Shown here one piece after another: positions 45,201 through 57,900 of a stretch of 58,801 nt of DNA. The notes under the pieces were generated by a model, which was given only the letters and a program-made list of their open reading frames with translations, searched no databases and had not been told where the DNA came from. The position numbers and the translations under genes were made by a program. The stretch's first letter is position 1; the number at the start of each line of letters is the position of its first letter. Source of the stretch: Branchiostoma floridae (taxonomy: Eukaryota; Chordata; Leptocardii; Amphioxiformes; Branchiostomatidae); NCBI RefSeq assembly GCF_000003815.2, contig NC_049983.1, forward strand, positions 15,998,246 through 16,057,046. The letters run 5' to 3'.

Positions 45201-48200
45201 CTTGATCTTGAATAAATTCTAGCTTGTATATCTGGGAAAACATTGTATGTTAAGTAAGATGCTTTGAAAGTAACGGTACAATTATAATCGTCTTTGATTT
45301 TTGCCACCCCTATCTATACATTGGAATAGAAAATGATGTTTTATTGCCTTAAAAATAAAAAAAAATCAATTTTACAAAACTATTTTTATTGATTTTAGTG
45401 ACTATTGCAAAAAAAGTCCTGTGAGTGTGAGGTGAAGTTATATTGCTGCATGCATAAATCAATGCTATAGACTGAAACACAGGTTGTTAGTTCAGATAAT
45501 TCTAGTCGGTGAAGTTTCCCTGTCAGCTTGCCAAATGTCAGGTCTCTATCTGTTCAGTCTACACAAGGAGGTAAAATTCCTTTTTAACCTCCTTGGTCTA
45601 CACCACACTGCTAATTGTACTGCTTTTTACAGTCTGTGCCAGATATGAATCTCTTAAGATTAGCTAACGAACTTGCTGCTGTTCATTATCTCTAGACTAC
45701 TATCACTAACGAGCCTTAGTTGTACATGGATAATGAATAGTGGGATCAACTGGTCAACTCTCATGTTTCAAAATAGTTCTGCAATCTGTATTGCAACTGG
45801 TTTAAACATTGCATAGGGGGCCAAATCACAGCGTAGGGGATAGAAATCAAGAGCATAGGGGCCACCTATGCTCAACTGAACTGGCAAGAACCCTGATGAT
45901 TATGATATAACAGACATATAATGTAATAGCATTGTAGTGGGGCTGACTGACAATATATGCAGTCCTACTGTCTTACTGCCATTTCGTCCCATATCTTATA
46001 TATGCAATGGCCTTACAGTCCATTTGTACTATGGCCCAATTGTACAATGGCTCATTGGTCCTGTCCTTGCCAAAATAATGTGAACAGCTTTGTGTGTACG
46101 TTGATATGTGTTGGAATACAAGACTTAGTGCCTTCATTTCTATCTGTCAGTGAATACTTCATGATTTTGACTGATTTATTTCAAAGTCAAACATTTAAAA
46201 ATTGATGTGTTAGTATATGCTGTTGTATTTTATAATATGTTAAATCAGTAATTTGGAGGTTGAAATTTCTGCAACTTCTGTACAGTCCTTTTCTTTCAGT
46301 ATATTAAAAACTGCTGATTGGGATATTGAAGTTAAATTTTATTTTATAATATAGTGGTCATTAATTTGAAGCATTTTGTAGAATCGTAAAAGTACACATT
46401 CTGAATATTCTAAAGTATGTTTTACAAAATTAGTTGGCAATACCAGCATCCATGATATGGAGGATACAAAATGTACATGACTAACATTATCTCAAATCAC
46501 TCAGTTAGGCCTGAATGACCAATGCACAAGTTTAGATTTACCACGCAATAGACTGTAGCAGTTACTGCAATGTGCATTAGGACCAATGGGCACATAAGAT
46601 TAGGACGTTCAGACCATTTATCCAGAAGAAACGGTTTAGGAACATTGCGTCCACTTAGAAATAACAGAATCCTTTCTGGACCATCAACTGTCCTGAAAAC
46701 CGTTGCCGATGCTGATAGTATGGACCCATTACAAAGACACAGTGCGCATCAGTTAGGCCCCCCGTTTCAGGAGTTTGAAGTTCTAAATCCCCTCTGACAG
46801 ACTGGACAAGGTTGGATGAGCCGTGCCTCCTAGAATGACGCAGACCTCACCTGCCATCCTGTACATACATGCGACATTAAAAGGCCCTTGAAAGCCCTTT
46901 ACCCTATATACCTGCCACCATTACTTCCCGACGGCCCACAAATCTAATTCTGCGGCGGATTGAAAGTCTTCTCCAATGACACGAATGACACAGTTAATTC
47001 GCCTCCGGTCAAATTGATAGATAAACGGTGTGCTGGCATGGTTGCGGGGACCTGTTGGGCATGAAATGTCGGTTTGCCTGATGTGAATTGATGCATCTGC
47101 TTCTCGCGATCAATTTGTCCAGGCATGGCGGACCAGATAAATGCCGTTGCCACGACGCGCCGTTCTACGGCCATCAATCCGTCTACGGTAATAAGGTCGT
47201 TTACGGCCGGACTCAAGGACACGGGAAACTTCGGGGTGATACGGGAATGGGGCCAGACGACTCGTTAGGAGTGCGCAGGGCATTCGTTACTCTGTTAGTT
47301 AGCTCATCAATTTTCCAACAGACAAGCTTGGGTGACTCCTATGTCAGAAATAACATTTATATAACATAGAACATGAATGTGACATTCGAATCACAAAATT
47401 AAACCTGACCCTGAATCATTGACATGGCTCTTAGCCATGTAACTTCCTAGTTATTCCTACTTAATTCTGTAGTCCTCCTAATACACCACACAAAGATCTA
47501 TGTTCCAATGTGTACAATGATACATGTATACAGGTATGCATACTGTTACAAAGGTTTTGGCAAGATCTTAAGCAACTAATAGTATGTGTTGGTACATAAA
47601 CTATTCTGATAAAATTCTGCGGATACAATGTGTGTACTATTCCACTCTCAGGAGGCCTCCTGTCCATTTGTAGCACGACGGTTGATTACAATCTATGGCC
47701 GTGCTCGTCACATATCGTAAACATCCGCAAATGGGCAATTTTGCGGTAGTGGATTTGATGATCAGTTAGACTGGTAGTGGTATATTATTCACAGAATGCG
47801 TGCGTTGGCCATTTGGACTCTATTCTAGACAGTGCTTTTGATAGGCCGCAGTTTCCATAATATTGTTTAGCCAGTTTTACACTGTGAAAAACCTTCCGCC
47901 AAATTCTTTATCATCTTCTAATAATCAATGCTGAATTCCCTGCCAATATTCACTTCTCTGAGTTTCCCAAAAGAACCAGGAGAATGAAGCATACTTTTTA
48001 CCTAAAAAGGAATGGGGACTTGTGGGTGACTGAAAGGACACTGATAGTATTCCAGCCTAATAAATTGATGTCCTTTTAAGCCTGCACAGTGCCAGGTAGT
48101 TTATTTATCTTCTGGGCAAACCGGCTTTTTAGATTTTAGACTAAATGACTCTTGAGGAATGTTGTGTCCTCTACTTGCTTGATGTTTCTCCTATTCAACC

Positions 48201-51200
48201 AAAGAAAATGGCGTGGTCAGCCTTTACTGAATAAGCCCCCAAGAGAAAAAATACAGCCGAAACTACACTAAAGGCCGTTAACCCACCAGGATTCTGCGGC
48301 CTGGCCATAACCAAGGATAAAGTGGGCACCAATGTTGCCAAATTGTCCCCTCAGCTCAATTCTATCTCTACGGGGGATTTTACCGCTACATTTTTCATTG
48401 CCAAAATCGAGATGGCTATAATCCAATTCCATTCCGCATGCACTCTCTGTAGGATTTTTTCTTCTGCAAAGCTACTCATCTCGCTCCACGCTCAATCCAA
48501 CAGGGACCATCCTAATCGTGACCTGACCGCGAACACTTCATAACATCGCAATCTTAAATATTAGATAAAGTTGTGGAGCGATATATCTCGCAGGGTCAGA
48601 CGACATGTCTGAGCAGAAAATCGGTGCCTCAGACACCAAAAGGTCAAGTTGGCATTGATAGGTTGTAAGGAAATGTAGCTACATTCTTCATTTCCTAACT
48701 TCCAAGTCCTAATGTCATTCAGGTTATCTACACGCCAGTTTCAAAATCTCAAATTGGAATATACCAGTTACAGTTCCCTGAGTTGATTCCAAGATGGCTG
48801 CTTTATCTTTTTAGACTTGCTTTAATAATCAATCATTTGGAAGATACATGATGTCATTCTTTTATCCATTGTTTTTTATGAGACAATACATGGAGAACCT
48901 ATTAGTATATTAGTGGTTGCTTGGATTTGTGTTCATTTATCTTATCTGGCATTGCTTTGGAAAACACTATTTATTTGATATGTTAATGTCTAGCATCATC
49001 ACACGGTAAGTGGAACAGACACATTTTAAATCCTGGAAACTGAGAATGCTGTTTGCGGTTGCAATGCTACAAAATCCTGCAGATATAAAATTCTGAGTCA
49101 GACTCTCTGTCATGTTATATTGTACTTTAAGGCTTCCATACATCGTAGTTTCATGACTCAGTCTCATTCTTTTGTGCTGTTGTAAAAATCTTGCAGAGGC
49201 ATATATATCCCACCGCCAGCTTGTAAAGTCATCGATCTGGCATGGCTTTAAAAGTTTTATCCCTTGCAGTGTAATACCCCTTTCTGAATTTTTATTGATC
49301 GCTCTTTCACAGCATATACATATCCAGGAGAAGAGTAGAAAAGGTTTCAGAGAAATAATACAACTGTAATAGAATGGGATCTCAACTGTTTATGGACATT
49401 TTTACAATCATAAAGAATATGTCTTCATGGTATATAGTATAATATCTTGACACATGCTACCTCTTAAAAGTTTCACACAAAACCTTATACATTTGTATGC
49501 TTGCAATGCAAGTGGTTTCTTAGCTTTATTTTCATTCTTCACTTGATATATTACACCGGATCCCATAGCTCTAGATATACATAAAAGAGAGAACAAAATA
49601 GGGAATCTAAGAGATGACTGTGTTGTGAAGCTGTACACATATTTTGTTACAAAATTTTAGTCCCCCACAGGAAAGAGTTGCCAAATTTTAGTACAGGGTT
49701 GTATATTTTGACTGTTTTAACAGTTTTTGTTGTTGTTAGTAAGGCCACACCAATTTAATTTCTTGGTTCACGGATTCGCTCGCTCCTATTTTTTGGAAAA
49801 AAAAAAATAAAAATAAAAATTACCACTCAGCAAATTTTCACCATTAATGAAACCATTCACCAACTTTCTGGTGTAGCAAACATAAAAACTGACACTACTT
49901 TTGTAATTTTCAATGAACAGGTGCTGTTACTGTACAGTAATAGTGTTTTTGTACTTTTTTCAAGCTGAAAACTTTTTATTCTTTATGTTTTGGATTGGCT
50001 CTTACCTTTACCCCAACCATTTTACAATTTTTATTTTATTTTTATTTCGCCCTCTCGCTCCAGATTTTTATGAAAAAATCCATGAACCAAGAAATTAAAT
50101 TGGTGTGGCCTAATATACACTTATTATGTTGTAAACATGGTATGTACATGTACATACCATGTTTACAACATAATAAGTGTACATGTACATACCACATGAT
50201 TTTATCACAGCCCAAAAGTGTTTAAATTTTCTGTATTGAAGAAGTGCACAAAGTGGCAGTAGGTTGGTAGCTTCAGTTTTTTTTAGAAACTACTTGATAC
50301 AGTGGAAGCCGCTTAATTGCACACCCAATTTGCCAGCGAATCCCGTGCAATTATCCGGCGTGTGCGATAATGCGAAGTTACCCAGTTGGACCGCACCGCC
50401 ACAGGATTTTGGTATTCCGTGCAATTGACCGAAGTGTGCGTTTATCCGACGTGCAATTAACTGGCTTCCACTGTATACTAAAAGCTAAAAGCTTAACTGT
50501 TACACTAGTGTCTCTTCTTTGACTACCAATTCGGAACTACCTAGTTTTACTACCATACCTGCAAAGCTATAACAAGACATATTTTCCCATGTTTGTTACT
50601 TTCTCATCGTTTTGACCATCTCTGGAGGAGATAGAATTTCTTACTTTTTTTCTGAAATCAGGTAAAAATCAATGTGTACACTGACCTCATCCCCAAAAAA
50701 TTACCTGCTGTGTGCCTATTTCAGTTCAGCTCTATCTACAGATTTGAGTCATTCAGCCAATCGAACTGTTGAAGCCCTGCAGTAAGATTTGACTTGACTC
50801 TAGATAGTCTTTAAACTGTCAGTATGCAGTAGAATATTGCCAGGTGTTTTTAGGAGATAACTCTTAAGTTACCACACCTGGCCCTAAGCCATTGCTTGCT
50901 GACAGGTACTAAAGCCTGAAGAAAGCCGTACAGGGTGGTTAAAGATTTCACGGGCTGCAGGCAGTAGTTTTATTCTCGCTTCTGCTGAGATGCAGCAAAA
51001 TGGCAGCATAACTCTTTTTTGTTGTATAACCCACATCAAGCGTCAAAAAAAGAAAAAGAATCTAACTAATCGAAATGGAATTTCATCTCTTGGTAGTGAG
51101 AAAATGGAATGTTTGCAAAGATATAATTTCAAGTTTCAGACAAAGGGGTTGAAGACAGAACAAGCATTTATGCGATGGTTTTAGGTTCATAAGAGAGGTC

Positions 51201-54200
51201 ACTATTCCAAATTTGGAAGTATAAAACAACCACCACAAAAATTTCAACATTTGCTGTATAAAGGAAACTGATTTGCAAGAAACTTTTGAAATATGCACTG
51301 TCACATATTTGAAATGTAGGCACCGTTGCGGCAAGAAAAACAAAACAAAATGACAGCGTAAACGGTGTTGCCTCCAGAGGGGCTTAACTGGTGTAATTTA
51401 AAAGAGAAGCCCAACAGTTGACAGAAACTAATAAGGATAATACATCTTCTGCCTTGTGGGGTACATGTAATAGCAGAGCCTGTGCAGGGTTTTTCTAGAA
51501 AAAAAGTAATTGCTTGGGTCCGCAATGAAGCGAAGCGTTGCAGTGGGGAGATGGTGTGGATTCTTCTGCTTTCTACTGTGTGCAGTTCCAGAGAATCTTA
51601 AATTAAAATGGAGCATTTCATGGTATCTTTTGGGGTAAACATGTTCTCAGACAGGATGCGGTAGAAGACTGGCCACATCTCACCAAGTACATGTAGCATA
51701 CCTGGTCAATCTTAATTTCATATCCAGGAATCTGCTCTGCTGAGTAAGGGAGCATGTGGTGAGAGTACATGTAGGAGGTTGTAGCCCCCCTTATAGGCTA
51801 TATGGATAAATCTCTGAGAGTGCTTTTGGGGTGGAATAAACATGGGGTTTTCAGAGGAGCTTACAGAGAGATTTTCTTTGTATAAGTCCCGAATACATAA
51901 GAAGCCCTTTTTTATAACTGTGTGCACTTGCTGACTAGTATATTAGATACATTTTGACTTGATGTGATTGAGATTTAAGTGCCTTCACTCCTAGAGGTTC
52001 CCAACAGGGTTTTTTCAACTTACAATTTACATGTATTATTTTCTGTCGGAACTCTGTTCATGGTTTTCCAGATCTGTGAGGGTTTTCTAGCTAAGTTTTT
52101 GCATGACTGTGTATATCTACAAGGTTTTGAATGTTGGATGTATTTTTAAGATGTTGAAGTATAGTGGTGGTGATTTTTTGGACATTTTATTGATTTATTC
52201 ATCTTTGAACATTATAATATATATTATGATGTTTGTTATTTCTAAAACAGCTACTATTGTATCAGTGTACAAAGATCTACTTAAATTATACTTGCTGACA
52301 GTAATGCAATTTTTGCCATTTGGAATGGTGGAACTTATTGATTTACTTGTCTCTGAGATTATGAAAAGTGAATAGAAGATTTTCTTTTGTAAGAAATGAT
52401 ATCATACTCCATAATTACCCATTCCAAGAAGACAACCCCCATAACCATGCATGATGTACAGCTTTATACAGCACACAAAAGGTGTTGGTACCACAATTTC
52501 ACGGCAAATACTCCTCATCTTCCAACTGTCAATACAACACGATCCACCATCCATCTCTGTTGATGACTGCGCCACGACATCAAGCGCTGGGAAATAGGAC
52601 GCTAACTTGATGTTGACCTCCCGCGGCCTTTTGCGTTATCTGTATAGACTGTTCGTCAGACGGGGCATTGATTACGTCAAGATGATGAATAGGTGAAATC
52701 AAGCCAATGAAGGGCCGTAGGTGGGAACCTGAAAAGTCCTAGACTCATTTAATGACTGCAATATTGATTTCTCTTTATAAGTTTCTATAATAAAAAGCCT
52801 AATATTTGTACTAGGTATACCTTACAAATATCCAAAATCAGATAGATATCTATAATGTAATGTAAAATAGTAATAATGAACAAAATTTGAATTTTACTTT
52901 AACCTCTGGATCAGGAAAAGATAGCACAAATTAAAAGTAGGATATGTTTGACTTGGAAATCTGACATACCCAAATGCTCCATACTTTATCATAACGACAA
53001 CAATCTATCATTTTATACTTTTTGAATCAGCATATTTCCCTACTTTAATAATGGAAAGGCACCAATAGCATTTCCAGCACAAGGAGAAAGACCAGTACTA
53101 ATTTTTCTATACTTGCCAATGAAGGGCCGTAGGTGGGAACTTGAAAAGTTCTATGCTCATTTAATGACTGGAATAGTGATTTCTCCTTATAATTTCCATA
53201 ATGAAAAACCTAATATATGTACTAGGTATACCTTACAAATATCCCAAATCAGATATAATGTAATGTAAAATAGTAATAATGAACAAAATTTGAATTTTGC
53301 TTTAACCTCTGGATCAGGAAAAGATAGAACAAAATAAAAGTAGGATATGTTTGACTTGGAAATCCGACATACCCAAATGCTCCATAAGGACAACCATTTA
53401 TCATTTTATACTATATAAATCAGCATGTTTCCCTACTTTATCAATTGAAAGGCACTAACATCATTTTCAGCACCAAGGAGAAAGACCAGTACTTGTTCTC
53501 TATACTTGCCAATGAAAGGCCGTAGGTGGGAACTTGAAAAGTTCTAGACTCATTTAGTGACTGGAATATTGATTTCTCTTTATAAGTTACTATAATGAAA
53601 AGCCTATTTGTACTAAGTATATCTTACATACATGTAGGTCCAGAATCATATAGAATGTACAAATTTAATGTAGAATTGTATTGATGCACACAGCTAGCCT
53701 CAAACCTCTGAAAGAGCAAAATAAAAGTTGAATATATTTGATCTGGAAATCTGACATACCCAAATGATCCATACTTTATCATAACGACAATCATTCATCA
53801 TTTTATACCATAAAAATCAGCAAATTTCCTTCTTTAATAATGGCACCAGCAGCAGTTTCAGCACCATGGAGAAAAACCAGTACTTATTCCCTATACTTCA
53901 GGGTCAATGGTTGTTTCAAAAGAATGGAACCAGTTTTTTTCATTGATTTAGAAGAAACAGCATTAATTTTCATTTGATATCAGTCTCTTCTTTGTTATTT
54001 ACTACCAGGTTAGTTCAAGTTTGTTCTCTTGTAAGCTGTGACAGTGGTAGTTTTTCCTTATTACTATGCAGCTCTTCCCTAACATTATGATTAGTTTTCT
54101 TCTCTTTAAGTTTCAAATGTTTAGTTCTTCAAACCCACAAGCTGTCTAAGACTTCTCTTTTGGATTTGTATTTTGGTCCTGATTTTGATTGACAGTCTAC

Positions 54201-54337
54201 TTTGTACTTGACAGGCCTATGCTAATGAAGTACAAGCAGGAAGACTGAGTCTCCAGACCATCAACGGTACCCAGCTGATTGAGACATCCACCAATAAGAT
54301 GGCCAGCTCTATAGCTGTCCGCACCAAGGCTCTCAAG
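36181..54337 (+). CDS. CACNA2D: Voltage-gated calcium channel alpha2-delta subunit, 5' part (3 exons; continues past window)
   Basis: Spliced CDS: 36181-36284, 42207-42285, 54215-54337 (102 codons so far, ending in phase 0). Exon 1 codes a signal peptide (MAPCGRLAGWALLALTAAVI, then LSEAAA) and PFPQLRD; exon 2 VREWARVLATDLKAMVDTAKFDELST; exon 3 AYANEVQAGRLSLQTINGTQ, LIETSTNKMASSIAVRTKALK. The pattern of a signal peptide, an amphipathic VK/RxWA segment, and a helix with xxDG/NGxxLVE and KA(L/V) is that of the VWA-N region at the start of alpha2-delta, an extracellular auxiliary subunit that raises surface expression of Cav channels. The VWA domain and MIDAS site lie outside the window, so the paralogue cannot be assigned. 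An in-frame ATG at 36085 would put the signal sequence 32 residues inside, so 36181 (A at -3, G at +4) is preferred. Confidence 0.75.
36290..36610 (+). repeat. ~195-bp tandem duplication in CACNA2D intron 1
   Basis: GGTT(T)ATCGGACGACG, CTTNTTGGCGGCCGGG and GTCGTCTGCAAG occur twice in the same order, at 36297-36382 and 36497-36580. This GC-rich segment lies just downstream of the promoter. A GGCGGCCGGG block lies in each copy. Confidence 0.75.
39786..40150. mobile_element. hAT-like MITE, 365 bp, between ~65-bp direct repeats
   Basis: Ends CAGGGCTTGAAAT and ATTTCGAGCCCTG. The interior is rich in GGGTGCACC repeats in both orientations. The flanks 39718-39785 and 40152-40214 are near-copies in direct orientation (CACATGCATAC...ACAACTGATGGAGGTGACC), meeting the element at or within a base or two of its two ends. 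Confidence 0.7.
41870..41960 (+). repeat. CATT/CATC tetranucleotide-rich stretch
   Basis: Imperfect CATTCATT...CATCCATC repeats; a simple-sequence tract in CACNA2D intron 1. Confidence 0.85.
42207..42285 (+). CDS. CACNA2D: CACNA2D exon 2
   Basis: Acceptor GTTCTTTGCAG, donor GTAAGA. 79 nt, phase 2 to 0. Codes VREWARVLATDLKAMVDTAK then FDELST. Confidence 0.75.
45560..45605. repeat. Hairpin with AAGGAGGT / ACCTCCTT arms
   Basis: GTCTACACAAGGAGGT and ACCTCCTTGGTCTAC surround a short AT-rich centre. Possibly a MITE remnant. Confidence 0.6.
49743..50110. mobile_element. Harbinger-like MITE, 368 bp, TSD TAA
   Basis: Terminal inverted repeats GGCCACACCAATTTAATTTC... of about 35 bp, flanked by TAA (49740-49742; 50111-50113). 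The AT-rich interior has no coding sequence. Confidence 0.85.
50116..50181. repeat. 66-bp perfect palindrome
   Basis: 24-base arms TACACTTATTATGTTGTAAACATG around the 18-bp self-complementary centre GTATGTACATGTACATAC. No spacer, no mismatch. It begins 5 bp after the end of the Harbinger-like MITE. Confidence 0.92.
50300..50473. mobile_element. pogo/Tc1-like MITE, 174 bp, TSD TA
   Basis: Ends CAGTGGAAGCCGCTTAATTG and the near-complement of it, flanked by TA. CAGTGGAAnCC-type termini with a TA target are characteristic of Tigger/pogo elements. Internal repeats of GTGTGCG / GTGCAATT. Confidence 0.82.
52700..53900 (+). repeat. Threefold tandem repeat, ~400-bp unit
   Basis: CAATGAA(G/A)GGCCGTAGGTGG occurs near 52706, 53115 and 53510. 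Each is followed by the same ~380 bp (ACTCATTTA-TGACTG, CTAGGTATACCTTACAAATA, GGAAATC-GACATACCCAAATG). CACNA2D intron 2. Confidence 0.9.
54215..54337 (+). CDS. CACNA2D: CACNA2D exon 3
   Basis: Acceptor GTACTTGACAG, donor GTGAGA. 123 nt, phase 0 to 0. Codes AYANEVQAGRLSLQTINGTQ then ...MASSIAVRTKALK, with one N-glycosylation sequon (NGT). Confidence 0.78.
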
Positions 54338-54589
54338 GTGAGATTCAATAAAAAAAACATTTTCTTTTGTTAATTTGTTTTTCTTTCATTAATTCATTCA
54401 CTCATACCTTCATCTTAATTTTTTTTCTTCTTCCTTTTGTAATTCATAATACACTCTTCAAATTACTAGTATATGTCTTACTTATAGCAATCTCCATTTT
54501 GGGCTCATTTTCATTTTCTCCTCTTCAATATCCAGCATATACATGATTGTACATCTTATGTTGTATAATTATGTTATGTTGGCCTCATA

Positions 54590-54835
54590 GAGTGGAAACA
54601 TATTGTGTTTGCTCTGTCTCCTCTTCTTCTCCAAAACAAGTAAGGTCAACGACCTGGACCAGAACTATACCCTGTGGTGTATGATTACATTCTGGGGCAT
54701 CGCTACATTAGTTGCAGGATAGGGCCGGAGGGGCACAAAAACATGTGAATAGGAATGTGTTGAGTAAGAGTGAATAGAGCAGTAGTTTGTTAGGTTAGAC
54801 TCTAAAAAGGTAGACATTTGTTTGCTGACAAATGT
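54590..54835 (+). repeat. Dispersed repeat, copy 2 (first copy near 17.45 kb)
   Basis: Shares blocks with 17445-17720, with substitutions and gaps. An intergenic-type repeat present in both the ependymin A intron 4 and the CACNA2D intron 3. Confidence 0.65.
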
Positions 54836-57780
54836 TTTATTTCTTATAGTGTAACCATATTTCTATAATTGGTTTATTGCAAAGTTTTTTTCACGACATT
54901 GTAATGATCTCTGCCAGGTACCCTAAGAATGTAATGGTGCTATCAAGTTTAAGACCTTCTTCAGAATGTCGGGATATCTGAATTTTGCTTACCTTGAAGA
55001 TTGATGCTGTATTAGTAGAGCCCTTTGAGTTGCATGTCTGGAGTTCTCTTCATCATCGTGCAGGGCTGTCACCAGCTTAATTTTTTTCGAGTCTCACTCA
55101 TTGTTTGATAGCCCATGTTATTGCTTTTCGTAGTTAAATCTGTCATTTTAATATAGAGTTACTTTTTTGTATCAATTTCATGTCATGAAGTTTAAATTGT
55201 AGGGACGGACAAAATGAAATATTTATCTGTGACCCAACAAGCAGATTTCCATTTCAGGATGAAGGTATGGGTCCTGTAACAGCACTATTATTGCACAACT
55301 TTTAAAGGTCAACTGCTGTTAGTGGGACCCCAAGCCCTGTCCAATGTGATGGAATATATTGCCAGTGGAAACATAATGCTCGAATCTCTAGCCATTTCTT
55401 GACTTTGTCAGAGTAGACCATGCGAAGGTAATAGTATTCTAGCACTTAGACTGTGGAGCCATCCAGCTTCTCTGCATTTGCAAGATACGCCATACTTTAT
55501 AGTTTATGAACAATGAGTTTGACAACTAAAAAGCTCTATCTGGCCGTGCAAAGTACTGTCTAAATCCCCCATGTTTGCTATTCGCTCTTGCATGTAATGC
55601 CCATTGTCCTTCAGAATTGATAAGGAACTGCGTAAGCTCAAGGGATGGCTTAACTACGGGGTGGATTTCAGGCCGTCAATCTTTCAGAGCTGTCTTAGTC
55701 GGTGGTTCCATCTTGGGAAGAAAAGATAAGGCAACTGAAGAAAAGACCACATTCCTCAAGTCACATCACACAAAGGACTGAAAATATCTCGATCACCAGT
55801 CCCTCTCAAATGCCACCACTTAGGCCATACCATTTAGATGTCTTGGCTCATGGATCTATATAGACTATAAATTTAGCAGGCAGCACTATATTCAAAGGAT
55901 GATATACCAGGTGACTGTAGTCACAGGGACTCAACTTGCAAGTCTTCTATTTTTTTTTAATCAAATGAAAACAAAGCAGCAAATCCAAGAAGCAAGATAT
56001 TTTAAATTAGAAACTTGGAGTTCAATTTGTACAGTGCATGAAAGGACATCAGACAAATAAGCTGATGTTTTAGTTTAGTCAAAGACCCTTTGAAAAGGTA
56101 GTCTTAATACACAGGTAATGAAGCATGGTTCAAACAATTTTCTGAATAACTAGTAACTGATTCAGAAGTGAATCTATATTGTAAGGCTGCCAAAATGACA
56201 TGCACTCTTTTTGAAAAAATTATTGCCATCTGCACCCTCCAAATGTGCTTCATGTAAGATAAAGTCAATCACTCTTCTGAATGTTTCCACAACTTGCCCA
56301 TCTTCCTAGAAACAAGTCCATATATGGCTATAATACCAAGCTGTTTCCAAGAATTAGTCCCAATGTACACGGTGATGGGACCCAAGTTGAAGAATAAGCC
56401 CACTGGTAACACATTAAGTACAATAGACAAAAGCATCCGTCAACGAATATCATAAATGCCTTCCCACTGACACCGCCTTTGCCGCCGTGCTTATCGCAAT
56501 TCAACAGAGCATTACCTGGATGAGAATTTATGATCTTATTAACAGGCACTTGTATGAACTCAGCAAATTTACTGCGTGTTCTTCACAAATGATATCGACA
56601 GAGACACATCGAGGCATTATAGCAGAGAAAGCGCAACAGATTATTTGTGAAAAGCCAGCATCATGTTTCATGATTTCCCTGTAGGGATATTAGAAGGCTC
56701 CTTGCGGAGAGCCGCGGCGTTGATTTGTGAGGAAAGATATCCGCACGGCGGGGACTGATCAACCGTGTCTATATTTAGCCTCGAGAGACCCTCCTGTCTG
56801 CTGCGTCAGTTTCTCACAGGTGCAGCGCTGGGAATCGCTCAGGAGTAGGATTAAATGCACCAGCTGTCATGGAGTAAAATAAAAATGGTTTTATTAACTT
56901 TTCATTAAAATCTCTTGCATTGAATGTGAAGAAAACTGCATAGAATTAGTGCTCAAAAATCTTGTAATACAGCATATTTTCATGTTACGAAGATAAGCTC
57001 ATATGAAAAAGGTTAACTTTGTCTTGGTCACTCTTTTCTTCTTTCGCTATTCTAGCAAGACTAAATGTGTATGGCATTGACAAAATTCATCAGAAAATTT
57101 GTTAGAAAAGGCTGCTTTACGTCTGAGGCCCACCTACATTTGTACATCTATATCTTCAGTGTGTAGGTCTGCACTTAAACTGCAAACTGCACATTTTTAC
57201 ATATTTGTTTCGGATTTTGATCAGAACTTGTAAGCTGCCATGAAACAAGGAAGCTACATGTATTGCAGGCAAAAACTGTAACAGTTTAAGATCTCTGTGT
57301 CTTCTCCTTTGCTAAAGTCATTGACCTATCAGTCATTGACCCCATGTTCACAACTTACCTACCTAGTCCCTTGACCTCCTGGTCGTTGGGGGGACAAGGT
57401 AGACAAGAAGATGGAGAGTTGTCTCCAGGCCCGTCTGTCTTCTGCTACAGCCAGTCTTTCCTGCAGGTTGGGGGATGTCAAATCTCTGATGTTGTCTGTC
57501 AGGTTTTTGTTCACAACCAAAAACTGTTTATAGGGCTTGAAAGTAAACCCTTCATGATTATGCTGATTTCATCAACTGTCTGCTGGATGGAATAGTTCTT
57601 CATCTGTGCCAGAGCGCAAACATCACAGAGATAATCTCGTCAGTGTTTGACCCGACATGGTTGTGTCATGGTCGCAGTATCGATCGCCCGGCTGAGGAGC
57701 CAATGATTATGTAGCAGATAGACACTTCAGCAGACGAGTGGAGTGAAAAACGACCTAGTTTGTAATAAAGTCGGCTTATC

Positions 57781-57900
57781 CAGGGCTCGGTATACCACAT
57801 GCATATGCAAGTTTCTGCATGTAAAACTGGTGTGGTGCAAGTACTCTCAGACTCAACTTGCACCAGTGCAAGTTGACCCAAAAGTGTATTTCATGCCCTG
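57781..57900. mobile_element. Short hAT-like MITE, 120 bp
   Basis: Ends CAGGGCTCGGTATAC and GTGTATTTCATGCCCTG, flanked by TTATC on both sides (57776-57780; 57901-57905). The termini resemble those of the 39786-40150 element. A hAT TSD is normally 8 bp, so the class is tentative. Confidence 0.6.

Larger units (their letters stand above)
42286..54214 (+). other. CACNA2D intron 2 (11.9 kb)
   Basis: GTAAGA...TTGACAG bounds. Holds MITEs at 49743-50110 and 50300-50473, a 66-bp palindrome, a ~400-bp triplication at 52.7-53.9 kb and a short hairpin near 45560-45595 (AAGGAGGT / ACCTCCTT). More GC-rich, repeat-poor islands occur near 46.6-47.3, 48.2-48.6 and 52.5-52.7 kb. No exon recognised. Confidence 0.65.

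Noticed and set aside
57344-57595. Possible next CACNA2D exon near 57.4 kb
   Set aside because: The frame does not resemble the alpha2-delta VWA-N region, and no acceptor/donor pair keeps the phase.
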